Below are positions 6,066 to 14,003 of a DNA stretch of 17,121 bases, one piece after another. The first letter of the stretch is position 1; each line of letters starts with the position of its first letter. Under the pieces are notes generated by a model that was not told the origin of the DNA, made no database searches, and saw only the letters and a list, made by a program, of their open reading frames with translations. The DNA comes from an uncultured Gemmatimonadota bacterium (GTDB lineage: Bacteria; Gemmatimonadota; Gemmatimonadetes; Gemmatimonadales; Gemmatimonadaceae), in the NCBI GenBank assembly GCA_946479895.1, contig CAMLHT010000048.1:1-17121 (forward strand), in the 5' to 3' direction. The translations under genes were made by a program, and so were the position numbers.

Positions 6066-7295
6066 ATGAACTTCCGCACGATCATCACGTTCGCCGTCAC
6101 CAGCGCGCTGGTCGCGTGTGGAAAGACTGAAACGCCGTCCGCAGCCGGTGCCGCGCCGGCCGGGCGCGGAGGCGCCTCCACTGGTGCGCCTGCTCCTGGC
6201 CGCGCCGGCGGTCGGGGTCCCACCACGCTGACGCTGTCGGCGAGCGACGTCGCCGTGGTCCAGCCGACCACCATCGAGGACGTGGCGTCCATTTCCGGCG
6301 ACCTGCATCCCATCGAGACGGTCATCGTGCGCTCGCGCATCGAGGGCGACCTCGACGCCGTCACCGTCCGCGAGGGCGACGTGGTCCGCAGTGGCCAGCT
6401 CCTCGCGCGCTTCGACGCCGGCGAGCAGGAGGCCGCGCTGCGGAGCGCCGAGGCGGATCGCGTCGCGGCCCAGTCCGACCTCGCCAATGCGCAGTGGAAC
6501 GCCGAGCAGAGCGCGCAGCTCTTCAAGGCGGGAGCGATCTCGGAGCAGGCCAACAAGACTGCCCAGCAGGCGGTCGTCACGATGAAGGCGCGCCTTGCCG
6601 CCGCGGAGTCGCGCGTGCGGTCCACCGCGACCACCGCGCGCGACACGCGCATCGTCGCGCCGACGACTGGCGTCGTCAGCAAGCGTGATGTGGAGAACGG
6701 CGAGCACGTGGCGCGCGGCGCCAGCATGTTCACGCTCGTCCGCAACGACATGCTCGAGCTCATCGCCGCCGTCCCTGCCCGCGCGGCAGGCGCCGTGCGC
6801 GTCGGCCAGACGGTCCGGTTCGTCGCTGATGGCCGGGACTTCGCGGGCCGCGTCGCCCGTGTCAGCCCCACGATCGATCCGAGCACGCGGTCGGTGACGG
6901 TGTACGTCGAAGTCCCGAATCCGGCGGGAACGATCCGCGGCGGCACGTTTGCCACCGGCCAGGTCGTCAGCCGCACCGTCAGCAACGTGCTGGCCATTCC
7001 GCGCGACGCCGTCCACTACTCGGCGGACGGCACTTCGCAGTACGCCTATCGCATCGTGAATGACGCGATCGAATACGCCACGCTGCGCACGGGCGTCAGC
7101 GACGACCGGCTCGGCCTCGTCGAGGTGCTCGACGGCCTGAAGGCCGGCGATCGCATCATCGTCGGAAACGTCGGCAACGTCGGGCGTGGCATGCGGGTGT
7201 CGATTGCCGGCGGCGAAGGTGGCCGCCGGGGTGCCGCGGATGCCTCGGGCACCGGCGGAGGACGTGCCGGACGCGGACGCGCCAGCACGCCGTGA
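6066..7295 (+). CDS. RND efflux adaptor (membrane fusion lipoprotein)
   Basis: Periplasmic adaptor that links the RND pump to the outer-membrane channel; 409 residues. The N-terminus is a lipoprotein signal with lipobox LVAC and lipidated Cys18, followed by a Gly/Ala/Pro linker to about residue 52. The lipoyl half-motif VIVRSRIEGDLDAVTVREGDVVRSGQLLARFD (87-117) leads into a helical hairpin (about 120-190), the second lipoyl half RIVAPTTGVVSKRDVENGEHVARGASMFTLV (195-225), then a beta-barrel with SPTIDPSTRSVTVYVEVPN and the membrane-proximal domain. The last 28 residues or so are a Gly/Arg-rich tail beyond the usual fold. The ATG at 6066 starts the signal peptide directly; the open frame running in from upstream belongs to no protein. 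It lies 8 bp after the channel gene and 23 bp before the pump gene. Confidence 0.94.
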   Translation: MNFRTIITFAVTSALVACGKTETPSAAGAAPAGRGGASTGAPAPGRAGGRGPTTLTLSASDVAVVQPTTIEDVASISGDLHPIETVIVRSRIEGDLDAVTVREGDVVRSGQLLARFDAGEQEAALRSAEADRVAAQSDLANAQWNAEQSAQLFKAGAISEQANKTAQQAVVTMKARLAAAESRVRSTATTARDTRIVAPTTGVVSKRDVENGEHVARGASMFTLVRNDMLELIAAVPARAAGAVRVGQTVRFVADGRDFAGRVARVSPTIDPSTRSVTVYVEVPNPAGTIRGGTFATGQVVSRTVSNVLAIPRDAVHYSADGTSQYAYRIVNDAIEYATLRTGVSDDRLGLVEVLDGLKAGDRIIVGNVGNVGRGMRVSIAGGEGGRRGAADASGTGGGRAGRGRASTP

Positions 7296-7318
7296 CGAAC
7301 TTCTCGAGGTAGTCCGCC

Positions 7319-10300
7319 ATGTTCCTCTCCGACGTTTCCATCAAGCGACCCGTCTTCGCGACGATGCTGATGGTGATGCTCGTCGTCCTCGGCCTCGTCA
7401 GCTACAAGCGGCTGGCGATCGACGAGTATCCGGACGTCACGTATCCCGTCATCGCCGTCCAGACCACCTACCCGGGTGCGTCGCCGGAAGTGATGATGCG
7501 CCAGGTCTCCAAGCCCATGGAGGAGGCGCTCAACACCGTCCAGGGACTCAAGGAGATCAACTCCACCTCGTCGGAGGGCAACTCGAGCGTCCGGGTGACG
7601 TTCAACCTTGGCGTCGACATCAACGTGGCGCAGCAGGACGTGCAGGCGAAGGTCGCCCGCATCCGGCGCCAGTTGCCGCCGAACATCGAGGATCCGATCG
7701 TCCGCCACTTCGACCCGAACGATTCGCCGATCATGTCGGTGGCGCTTCAGTCGAGTGAGCGCGGTATTCGTGAGCTGACCGACCTCGCCGACGAGGTCGT
7801 GGGAGTGCGTCTCGAGGCGATCCCGGGCGTCGGCGGCATCAACGTCAACGGCGGCAACGCCCGGCAGATCCAGGTCCTGCTCGACCCGGACGCCATGCGG
7901 GCATACAACGTCAGCCCGGTCCAGGTCACGCAGGCGCTCCAGCGCGAGAACCAGGAGGTTCCCGCCGGCCGCGTCACCCGCGGCGGGATCGAGCAGCTGG
8001 TGCGCATCAGCGGGCGCATCGAGGATCCGCGCGCCTTCGCCGACATCACCATCACCGTCCGGAACGGCGTGCCGGTCCGCATCGGCGACGTGGCGAAGAT
8101 CATCGACGGCGCCGAGGAGCGGCGCAGCGGCGCCGAGATCGCCGAGAAGGGGGAGGAGCCGTCGCCGGCGGTGTCCGTGGAAGTGCTCAAGATCTCCGAG
8201 TCGAACACCGTCGCGGTCGCCGACAGCGTGCGCGCGGTGCTCAAGGAGCTGGAGTCGGTCCTGCCCGCCGACGTGAAGACGACGATCATCCGCGACCAGT
8301 CGCAGAAGATCCGTGAGGCGTTGCTCGACGTGGAGATCACGATCATCCTCGGCGCGATCCTCACGATCATGATCATCTACCTGTTCCTGAACTCGTGGCG
8401 ATCCACCGTGATCACCGGCCTCACGCTGCCGGTGTCGATCATCTCGGCGTTCTTCATCATGTGGGTGTTCGACTTCACGCTGAACACCATGACCCTGCTC
8501 GCCCTGTCTCTGGCGATCGGGCTCCTCATCGATGACGCGATCGTGGTGCGCGAGAACATCGTCCGGCACCTCGAGATGGGGAAAAGCCATCATCGGGCCG
8601 CGAAGGAAGGCACCGACGAGATCGGGCTGGCCGTTGCCGCCACGTCGCTGGCGGTGGTCGCCGTGTTCTTCCCCGTCGCGTGCATGGGGGGGCTGATCGG
8701 CCGCATCTTCATGCAGTTCGGCGTCACCGTCGCGTTCGCCGTGCTGGTGTCGTTGTTCGTGTCGTTCACCCTCGACCCGATGCTCTCGAGCATCTGGCGC
8801 GATCCCGAGGTCGAGGGCGGCGAGTCCCACGGGCACCTGGCCCCGGGCCGGAAGCTCGGACCCATCCGTCGCGTCGCGTTCGCCTTCAATGCGTGGTTCG
8901 AGCGCGTTGCCGACCGCTACCCGAAGTGGCTCGACTGGTCGCTGCGGCACCGCGGCACGGTCATGGGAGCGGCGCTGGTTTCGGTCATCGCGGCCTTCCT
9001 GATCATCCCGCGGCTTGGGTTCACGTGGATGCCGGACGCCGACACCGGCGAAATGACGGTGAGCTTCCGGACACCGCCGGGATCGTCCGTTGCCTACACG
9101 CTCGAGAAGGGCCGCGAGATCGCGACCTTCTTGCGCCGCCAGCCCGACGTCGAGTTCACGTACATGTCGATCGGCGGCGGCGGCGGCCGCGGCGTCAACA
9201 ACGGCAGCGTCTACGTCCGCCTGGTCGACAAGGACGAGCGCCGGCCGCTGGCCGAAATCCAGAACGAGCTGCGGGGCAAGCTCCGCACGATCCCGAACGT
9301 CCGGCCCACCATTCAGGGCCAGCAGAGCATCTTCGGCGGCCGCGGCCAGCCGATCCGTATCAACGTGCAGGGCCCCGAGATCTCGCGGGTGAAGATCGAG
9401 GCCGCCCGGGTCCTCGACGTGGTGAGAGCGGTGCCGGGAACCGCCGAGCCGAACTCGACGGACGAAGGCGAGATTCCGCAGCTGGACGTCCAGGTCGACC
9501 GCCAGGAAGCGTGGCGCGCCGGCGTCGGCATCAGCACGATCGCCGGAACCCTCCAGCCGCTGTTCGCCGGCCAGCGCGCCACGCGCTGGGAGGATCCGCA
9601 GGGATACGAGCACGACGTCATGGTCATGTATCCGCCGACCATGCGAACCTCCGCCGCCGACGTGGCGGGCATCGTGGTTCCGAGCACCGCCGTGAATCCC
9701 GCCACGGGCCAGCCGGCCATGATCCCGCTGTCCCAGGTCGCCAACGTGCGCGCCGGCGTGGGCCCGCAGCAGATCGATCGCCGCAACCTCGAGCAGCAGG
9801 TCGTCGTGAACAGCGGCGTCATGCCGGGCGAGCCGATGGGAGACGTGGCCAACAAGGCCAGGGCGGCGATCTCGACGATGGGCCTGCCGCCCGGCTATCA
9901 CACCTCGTTTGGCGGCGACGTCCAGAACCTCGACGAAACCAAAGGCTACGTGCTCGAGGCGATCCTCCTCGCCTGCATCTTCATCTACCTCATCCTGGCC
10001 TCGCTCTTCGGGTCGTTCTTCCAGCCGCTCGCGATCATGCTGGCGCTGCCGCTGAGCTTCATCGGCGTGGCGCTCGCGTTGCTGATCACGGGCGGCAACA
10101 TCAACGTCATGACCATGATCGGCATCATCATGCTGATGGGTCTCGTGACGAAGAACGGGATCCTCCTCGTCGACTTCACCAACCAGCAGCGCGAGCAGGG
10201 GCTTTCCCGGCTCGACGCCATCCTGTCGGCGGGCCGGATCCGCCTCCGCCCCATCATCATGACGACGGTGGCGATGATTTTCGGCATGATTCCCCTCGCC

Positions 10301-10492
10301 CTGGCCATCGGGGAGGGGGCCGAACAGCGGGCTCCCATGGCCCGGGCGGTCATCGGCGGACTGATCACGTCCACCCTGCTCACCCTGTTCGTGGTTCCGA
10401 CGGTCTACACACTGCTCGACGATGCGGTTGCCTGGGTCCGGAACCGCCGGCGCGTCCCCGACCATGAGCCGGTTCCGGCCGCCGGCGATTGA
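7319..10492 (+). CDS. RND efflux pump, HAE1-type inner-membrane transporter
   Basis: Proton-driven inner-membrane pump of the AcrB/MexB class, 1057 residues, the normal size. The N-terminus FLSDVSIKRPVFATMLMVMLVVLG is TM1, followed by the porter domain (VDINVAQQDVQAKVARIRRQLP, 99-120). TM4 carries the proton-relay pair Asp405-Asp406 in AIGLLIDDAIVVREN, and TM10 carries Lys945 in LVTKNGILLVDF, the equivalent of AcrB Lys940. The second half repeats the layout from WSLRHRGTVMG, with the motif GSSVAYTLEKGREI and a Gly-rich loop at GGGGGRG. GAGG at 7306-7309 lies 9 nt before the ATG. Substrate cannot be told from sequence; multidrug or general hydrophobic export is likely. No TetR, MarR or two-component regulator is adjacent. 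Confidence 0.96.
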   Translation: MFLSDVSIKRPVFATMLMVMLVVLGLVSYKRLAIDEYPDVTYPVIAVQTTYPGASPEVMMRQVSKPMEEALNTVQGLKEINSTSSEGNSSVRVTFNLGVDINVAQQDVQAKVARIRRQLPPNIEDPIVRHFDPNDSPIMSVALQSSERGIRELTDLADEVVGVRLEAIPGVGGINVNGGNARQIQVLLDPDAMRAYNVSPVQVTQALQRENQEVPAGRVTRGGIEQLVRISGRIEDPRAFADITITVRNGVPVRIGDVAKIIDGAEERRSGAEIAEKGEEPSPAVSVEVLKISESNTVAVADSVRAVLKELESVLPADVKTTIIRDQSQKIREALLDVEITIILGAILTIMIIYLFLNSWRSTVITGLTLPVSIISAFFIMWVFDFTLNTMTLLALSLAIGLLIDDAIVVRENIVRHLEMGKSHHRAAKEGTDEIGLAVAATSLAVVAVFFPVACMGGLIGRIFMQFGVTVAFAVLVSLFVSFTLDPMLSSIWRDPEVEGGESHGHLAPGRKLGPIRRVAFAFNAWFERVADRYPKWLDWSLRHRGTVMGAALVSVIAAFLIIPRLGFTWMPDADTGEMTVSFRTPPGSSVAYTLEKGREIATFLRRQPDVEFTYMSIGGGGGRGVNNGSVYVRLVDKDERRPLAEIQNELRGKLRTIPNVRPTIQGQQSIFGGRGQPIRINVQGPEISRVKIEAARVLDVVRAVPGTAEPNSTDEGEIPQLDVQVDRQEAWRAGVGISTIAGTLQPLFAGQRATRWEDPQGYEHDVMVMYPPTMRTSAADVAGIVVPSTAVNPATGQPAMIPLSQVANVRAGVGPQQIDRRNLEQQVVVNSGVMPGEPMGDVANKARAAISTMGLPPGYHTSFGGDVQNLDETKGYVLEAILLACIFIYLILASLFGSFFQPLAIMLALPLSFIGVALALLITGGNINVMTMIGIIMLMGLVTKNGILLVDFTNQQREQGLSRLDAILSAGRIRLRPIIMTTVAMIFGMIPLALAIGEGAEQRAPMARAVIGGLITSTLLTLFVVPTVYTLLDDAVAWVRNRRRVPDHEPVPAAGD

Positions 10493-10544
10493 CGGCGAAT
10501 CCGGGCGTTCGACCCACTACCCTACCGCGCCTCTTCCGATTCTA

Positions 10545-10573
10545 TTGACGTTCGCTACCGCCGCTGATATCAG
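10545..10573 (+). promoter_or_regulatory. Sigma70-like promoter
   Basis: TTGACG (10545-10550) and TATCAG (10568-10573) are 17 nt apart, a near-ideal sigma70 arrangement, and lie in a locally AT-richer part of the gap after the pump gene. The predicted mRNA leader is about 85 nt before the histone-like gene. The rest of 10493-10666 shows no other structure. Confidence 0.55.
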
Positions 10574-10666
10574 GGTGGTGGACGAAGGTTCCGATTCATA
10601 CAGATACGCGGCGGGCGCGCCGAGTTGCGGCTGACACACGCAGCACCATTCGCTCAGGGAGGGGGC

Positions 10667-11308
10667 ATGCCGAGAGGCGACGAGGTTACCGAGGGATTCA
10701 GATTCTCCGAGGATGACGGCGATTCCGACGACGTCGGGTACAGGGGCGGCGGCGGCAGCAGCTACGACGGAGACGACGAGGAAGACGGCGGCTGGATGAC
10801 CCACAAGGACGACTCGAACGACCTGTGGGACAGCACGGACGATTCCGACGAGGACGAGGAGGAAGTGGGAGCGGTGGCCGAAGTCGTCGATGACGACGAG
10901 GACGAAATCGGCCTCATGCCGGTGAAGAGTCGTGCGCCGCGAAGCACGCCGGCCTCGGCGCCAGCCGCGAGACCGACCCCGGCTCCGATGTCCACGCCGG
11001 CCCCGGCAGCCAAGGGCGCTCCGTCCAAGGCCGCTCCGGCGAAGTCGGCACCGGCCAAGTCGGCCGGCAAGGCCAGCAAGCCCGCTGGGAAGGCGGCGAA
11101 GAAGTCCGCTCCGAAGAAGGCTGCGCCGAAGAAGGGTGCCGCGGCGAAGAAGGGTGCCGCTGCCAGGAAGGGCGCTTCGGCCAAAAAGGGCGGAGCCGGC
11201 AAGGCGTCGAAGGGCGGCGCGAAGAAGGGCGGGGCGAAGAAGGCGACCGCGAAGGGCGCCAGGAAGCCCGCTCGGCCGGCGAAGAAGGGTGGAAAGAAGC
11301 GCCGCTAG
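10667..11308 (+). CDS. Bipolar acidic/histone H1-like protein
   Basis: 213 residues with no enzymatic domain. Residues 1-82 are strongly acidic (runs such as SEDDGDSDD, DGDDEED and DDSDEDEEE). Residues 87-213 are basic and low in complexity, made only of Ala, Lys, Gly, Pro, Ser, Arg and Thr with recurring KKAAPKKGAA-like units, ending GGKKRR, and resemble the C-terminal tail of eukaryotic histone H1 and bacterial H1-like proteins (AlgP, Hc1/Hc2). The basic half should bind DNA or RNA without sequence preference; the acidic half could mask it or recruit partners. AGGGAGGGGG just before the ATG at 10667 is a strong Shine-Dalgarno tract and decides this start over an in-frame start at 10625. A promoter lies upstream and a hairpin downstream, so it is probably transcribed alone. 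Function is inferred from composition only. Confidence 0.8.
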   Translation: MPRGDEVTEGFRFSEDDGDSDDVGYRGGGGSSYDGDDEEDGGWMTHKDDSNDLWDSTDDSDEDEEEVGAVAEVVDDDEDEIGLMPVKSRAPRSTPASAPAARPTPAPMSTPAPAAKGAPSKAAPAKSAPAKSAGKASKPAGKAAKKSAPKKAAPKKGAAAKKGAAARKGASAKKGGAGKASKGGAKKGGAKKATAKGARKPARPAKKGGKKRR

Positions 11309-11328
11309 ACCGCGGCGCTGCGTACCGG

Positions 11329-11360
11329 GAAACGGCGGGGCGGATTCGCTCCGCCGTTTC
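11329..11360 (+). terminator. Rho-independent-type hairpin after histone-like gene
   Basis: GAAACGGCGG (11329-11338) pairs perfectly with CCGCCGTTTC (11351-11360) around a 12-nt loop, 20 bp after the stop codon. The loop and arm also allow a nested GGCGGA/TCCGCC stem. Only a short T run lies in the right arm, so it is a strong hairpin with a weak T-tract. Confidence 0.65.
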
Positions 11361-11379
11361 GTTATCCGCGAGGGCGGCG

Positions 11380-11387
11380 TAGGTTGG
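11380..11387 (+). promoter_or_regulatory. TAnnTTTG-like box before kinase-like gene
   Basis: TAGGTTGG differs from TAnnTTTG at one fixed position and ends exactly 4 nt before the ATG at 11392, the same spacing as the box at 2908-2915. This suggests a leaderless mRNA for the kinase-like/MerR pair. Confidence 0.35.
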
Positions 11388-11391
11388 ACGC

Positions 11392-12102
11392 ATGACGGCA
11401 ACGCCATCGTCGACGCAGGGCACGGATGACTCGACCACCGCGACACCGCCCGCGCCCCTCGCTCGCGAGCGTGTGCACGCGATGGAGTCCCTGGCTGCGG
11501 TCATTGCCCACGAGCTCCGCGCCGGCGTGCTCGGCGTGACGTCCGCCGCCCAGCTGCTCCGCTACTCCGTTCCCCAGGATCCGGTCGCCGAAAAGAGTCT
11601 CGGCCGGATTCTTCAGGAGGCCGAGCGCCTATCGTCGCTGCACGAAGCGCTCACGGAATACGCGACGGAGCTTCCGCCACGGCTGGCGAATGGCGATCCC
11701 GACGCGATCTGGCGCGACGTCGTCCGCGGACTCCGCGGCGCCCTCGAGGCCAGCTCGGTTGCCCTGACGCATGCGGCGTCGAGCCCGCACGCGGTGGTGC
11801 GACTCGACGCCGACCAGCTCTCCCGGGCCTTCGAGCGCGTCGTGCATCATGCGCTCGGCCGCGTCCAGCCGGGCAGCGAGATCGACGTCGTATCGTCACG
11901 GGAGGGCGAGTGGTGGACGTCGACGATCTCCGCCCGTCGCGGCGAATCGGTCGTCCGCCAGGAATCCGGGCGTCCCACCTTCCTGCTGATGCTCGCGCAG
12001 AGAACCGCCGTGGCCCACGGCGGCGAGGCGATCGATCACTCGATCGCTGATGCTCCACTGCTCGTCACGATCCGCCTCCCGCTGACGCGTCACCCGGCAT
12101 GA
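11392..12102 (+). CDS. Histidine-kinase-like protein lacking ATP-binding boxes (ChpT-like?)
   Basis: 236 residues, soluble, with no sensor or membrane region. After a 25-residue Ser/Thr/Ala-rich start comes a DHp-type helical hairpin: VHAMESLAAVIAHELRAGVLGVTSAAQLLR (28-57) contains the phospho-acceptor His40 in H-E-L-R, and the second helix runs to about residue 92. The C-terminal half follows a HATPase fold in outline (LDADQLSRAFERVVHHAL at 138-155; AVAHGGEAIDHS at 206-217), but the N-box Asn is His, no DxGxG (G1) motif exists, and the GxGLGL (G2) box is RPTFLLML. It should not bind ATP. A DHp plus degenerate catalytic domain at about 225 residues is the build of the phosphotransferases ChpT and Spo0B. 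It overlaps the next gene by 4 bp (ATGA), so the two are translationally coupled. A degraded former kinase is the alternative. Confidence 0.75.
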   Translation: MTATPSSTQGTDDSTTATPPAPLARERVHAMESLAAVIAHELRAGVLGVTSAAQLLRYSVPQDPVAEKSLGRILQEAERLSSLHEALTEYATELPPRLANGDPDAIWRDVVRGLRGALEASSVALTHAASSPHAVVRLDADQLSRAFERVVHHALGRVQPGSEIDVVSSREGEWWTSTISARRGESVVRQESGRPTFLLMLAQRTAVAHGGEAIDHSIADAPLLVTIRLPLTRHPA

Positions 12103-12638
12103 CCGAAACTCCGATTGGCCTGTTGCGCGCCCACGCGCGCCATGCACCGTGGAACGCTCGCGGTCTCGCTTCGCACGTCACGGGTCTCGTCGATTCGGTC
12201 GGCGTCCGTCCGACGAATGCCTCGGCCCGGGCTGCGCCGAGCGCGAGGTCGATCCGCTACTACATCGCCAACGGTCTCCTCGATCGCCCGGAGGGAACGG
12301 GAACCTCGGCGACCTACGGGTATCGGCATTTCCTTCAGCTCCTCGCGGTCAAGATCCGGCAGCGGGAGGGCGCGACGCTCGAGACCATCAAGCGCGAGAT
12401 GAAGGAGCTGACCGGCGATTCGCTGGAGCGCCGGGTGGCCACCGCGCTGGCGGCCGCCCTCGGCGCAACCGCCGAGACTCGCCGGGTGAATGCGGACCAG
12501 GATGCCCTCGCGTCGTGGCGCCGGGTCATCGTCGCCGACGGCGTCGAGCTGCACGTCCGCGAGGACTCGCCGAGCGCGGCCGACGACACGGTGATGGCGA
12601 TGCGCGAAGCGGTGCGCTCCGCGCTCGGGCGTCGCTAG
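12099..12638 (+). CDS. MerR-type transcriptional regulator
   Basis: 179 residues. The DNA-binding core is SARSIRYYIANGLLDRPEGTGTSATYGYRHFLQLLAVKIRQREGATLETIKREM (about 48-101), matching the MerR winged-helix: recognition helix, RYYxxxGLL, wing with Gly-rich turn, then the second helix pair. About 47 residues precede it, longer than in classical MerR proteins, where this helix begins near residue 10; an insertion probably splits the first helix from the second. The C-terminal part (about 110-179) contains WRRVIVADGVELHVRED, a short domain of unknown ligand, and no metal-binding cysteines. It begins inside the stop of the kinase-like gene (ATGA overlap) and its stop is shared as CTAG with the convergent phospholipase gene. 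It likely acts with, or is controlled by, the kinase-like protein. Confidence 0.85.
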   Translation: MTETPIGLLRAHARHAPWNARGLASHVTGLVDSVGVRPTNASARAAPSARSIRYYIANGLLDRPEGTGTSATYGYRHFLQLLAVKIRQREGATLETIKREMKELTGDSLERRVATALAAALGATAETRRVNADQDALASWRRVIVADGVELHVREDSPSAADDTVMAMREAVRSALGRR

Positions 12639-13930
12639 AGGACCCGCGAGAGAGCGGCCGCAATTCCCTCGAGCAGGCGCTCGCCGCGACCGCGGCGGCG
12701 GAACTCCTCGAGCTGGATCTCCCGCGAATGCGCCAGGTCGTTCATGAAGGTTGAGTCCATCTGCGCGCCCAGCGGTTTATCGAGGAAGACGAGGTTCGAC
12801 TCGTTGTTGAACGCCATCGAGCGGTTGTCGAAGTTCATCGACCCGATCGTGCCCCAGATCCCGTCGGCGATGATCGTCTTCGAGTGGATCATCGTCGGCT
12901 GATACTCGTAGATCCGGATGCCGGCGGCCATCAGCTCCTCGTACCAGTGGCGTCCCGCGTACCAGGTCGTGCGCACGTCCGTCTTGTCACCGACCGTGAG
13001 AACGCGCACGTCCACGCCGCGCTTCGCCGCGGCCTTGAGCAGCCGCCGGAAATCGTCGTCGGGCACGAAATAGGAGTTGGTGATGTACAGCGTGCGGCGT
13101 GAGCCGGCGATCGTCAGGGCGACGAAGCGCTCGGCGGGCGTGCTGCCGGTGGTGGGCTGCGCGAACAGCAACCCCGCGTGCACGTTGCCCTTGTCCGGGA
13201 ATCCGTCGGTGGGAAAGAATTTCGCCCCGGCAATGAGCTCGCCGGTCGCTTCGGCCCACGCCGACGCAAAGGCCGCCTGGAGCTGCATCACCGTCGGCCC
13301 CTCGAACCGGACGTTGGATTCCCGCCACTGGTCCTCGTGCAGCCCGTCACCGAGCCAGTAGTCGGCGAGGCCGAATCCCCCGGTATAGGCCACCTGGCCG
13401 TCCACCACCACGACACGAACGTGTGATCGATCGACGGTGTTGTGGATCGTGTACCAGCGGAGCTTGCGCAGCAGCGCCACTTCCACGTTGGCGGCGCGCA
13501 GCGTGTCCACCCACTCCTTCTTGAGCGTCTGGGACCCGAAGGCGTCGAGCAGCAGGAGCACGCGCACGCCGGCTCGTGCGCGCTCGCGCAGCACGACCGA
13601 CATCGTGTCGGCCACGGCGCCGGGCATCGAGAAGTACATCTGCACCGTGATGGTCGACTGCGCGGAGCGGAGATCGGCCCACAGGCGCGGATACGTCCCG
13701 TCCCCGTTCAGCATCTGCTCGACCTTGTTGCCGCCGGCGACGTGCGTGCCCGTGTAGAGCTCGAACATCCTCTCGAAGAGAGGATCGCTGACGGACGGCG
13801 GCGCGCCAGGTCCTTCGCTGATCACCATCTCGACCGGAGTGCCGCGCGTCATCGACAGCACGCCCGCGAGCGCGAACGCCGCTACGAGCAGCAGGAGCAG
13901 GACGATCCCCAGCCTCTTGAGACGAGTCAT
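12635..13930 (-). CDS. Phospholipase D / cardiolipin synthase-like protein
   Basis: 431 residues with an N-terminal membrane anchor (LGIVLLLLLVAAFALAGVL, 7-25) and two PLD domains, the layout of ClsB/ClsC-type cardiolipin synthases, which join phospholipid head groups in the inner membrane. Features are TVQMYFSMPG (95-104), the first HKD site His170-x-Arg172 with Asp177, followed by TGGFGLADYW (183-192), and the second site His349-x-Lys351 with Asp356 in MIHSKTIIADGIWGTIGSMNFDNRS. The usual Lys of the first site is Arg (codon CGT), while the second site is fully canonical. There is one hydrophobic helix, not the paired helices of ClsA. The start is ATG at 13930 directly before the anchor. It is divergent from the dehydrogenase gene at 14004 and convergent with the MerR gene. 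A phosphatidyl-transferase or general phosphodiesterase role is inferred. Confidence 0.88.
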   Translation of the reverse strand: MTRLKRLGIVLLLLLVAAFALAGVLSMTRGTPVEMVISEGPGAPPSVSDPLFERMFELYTGTHVAGGNKVEQMLNGDGTYPRLWADLRSAQSTITVQMYFSMPGAVADTMSVVLRERARAGVRVLLLLDAFGSQTLKKEWVDTLRAANVEVALLRKLRWYTIHNTVDRSHVRVVVVDGQVAYTGGFGLADYWLGDGLHEDQWRESNVRFEGPTVMQLQAAFASAWAEATGELIAGAKFFPTDGFPDKGNVHAGLLFAQPTTGSTPAERFVALTIAGSRRTLYITNSYFVPDDDFRRLLKAAAKRGVDVRVLTVGDKTDVRTTWYAGRHWYEELMAAGIRIYEYQPTMIHSKTIIADGIWGTIGSMNFDNRSMAFNNESNLVFLDKPLGAQMDSTFMNDLAHSREIQLEEFRRRGRGERLLEGIAAALSRVL

Positions 13931-13991
13931 TTGTCGCGTTCATAGACACGCTTCGTGCCAGCGGGCGGGACGTTGCGCGCCGGCCTCTCGT

Positions 13992-13999
13992 TATCCTTC
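13992..13999 (+). promoter_or_regulatory. Possible promoter box before the dehydrogenase
   Basis: TATCCTTC ends 4 nt before the ATG at 14004, the spacing seen at 2908 and 11380, but agrees with TAnnTTTG at only four of six fixed positions. Included mainly because the spacing recurs. Confidence 0.25.
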
Positions 14000-14003
14000 C
14001 GGA

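Noticed and set aside
7046..10465. A 1139-codon open frame antisense to the RND pump
   Set aside because: Its product is a low-complexity run of Asp, Arg, His and Gly with no fold, and it mirrors the GC-rich third positions of a certain pump gene. It is a codon-bias shadow.
8680..10467. A 595-codon forward open frame inside the pump gene
   Set aside because: It lies in another frame of the same well-supported gene and is Arg/Pro/His-rich without motifs.
10493..10666. Riboswitch or small RNA in the long leader of the histone-like gene
   Set aside because: No conserved aptamer core or long stem is visible; only the promoter elements and Shine-Dalgarno tract stand out.
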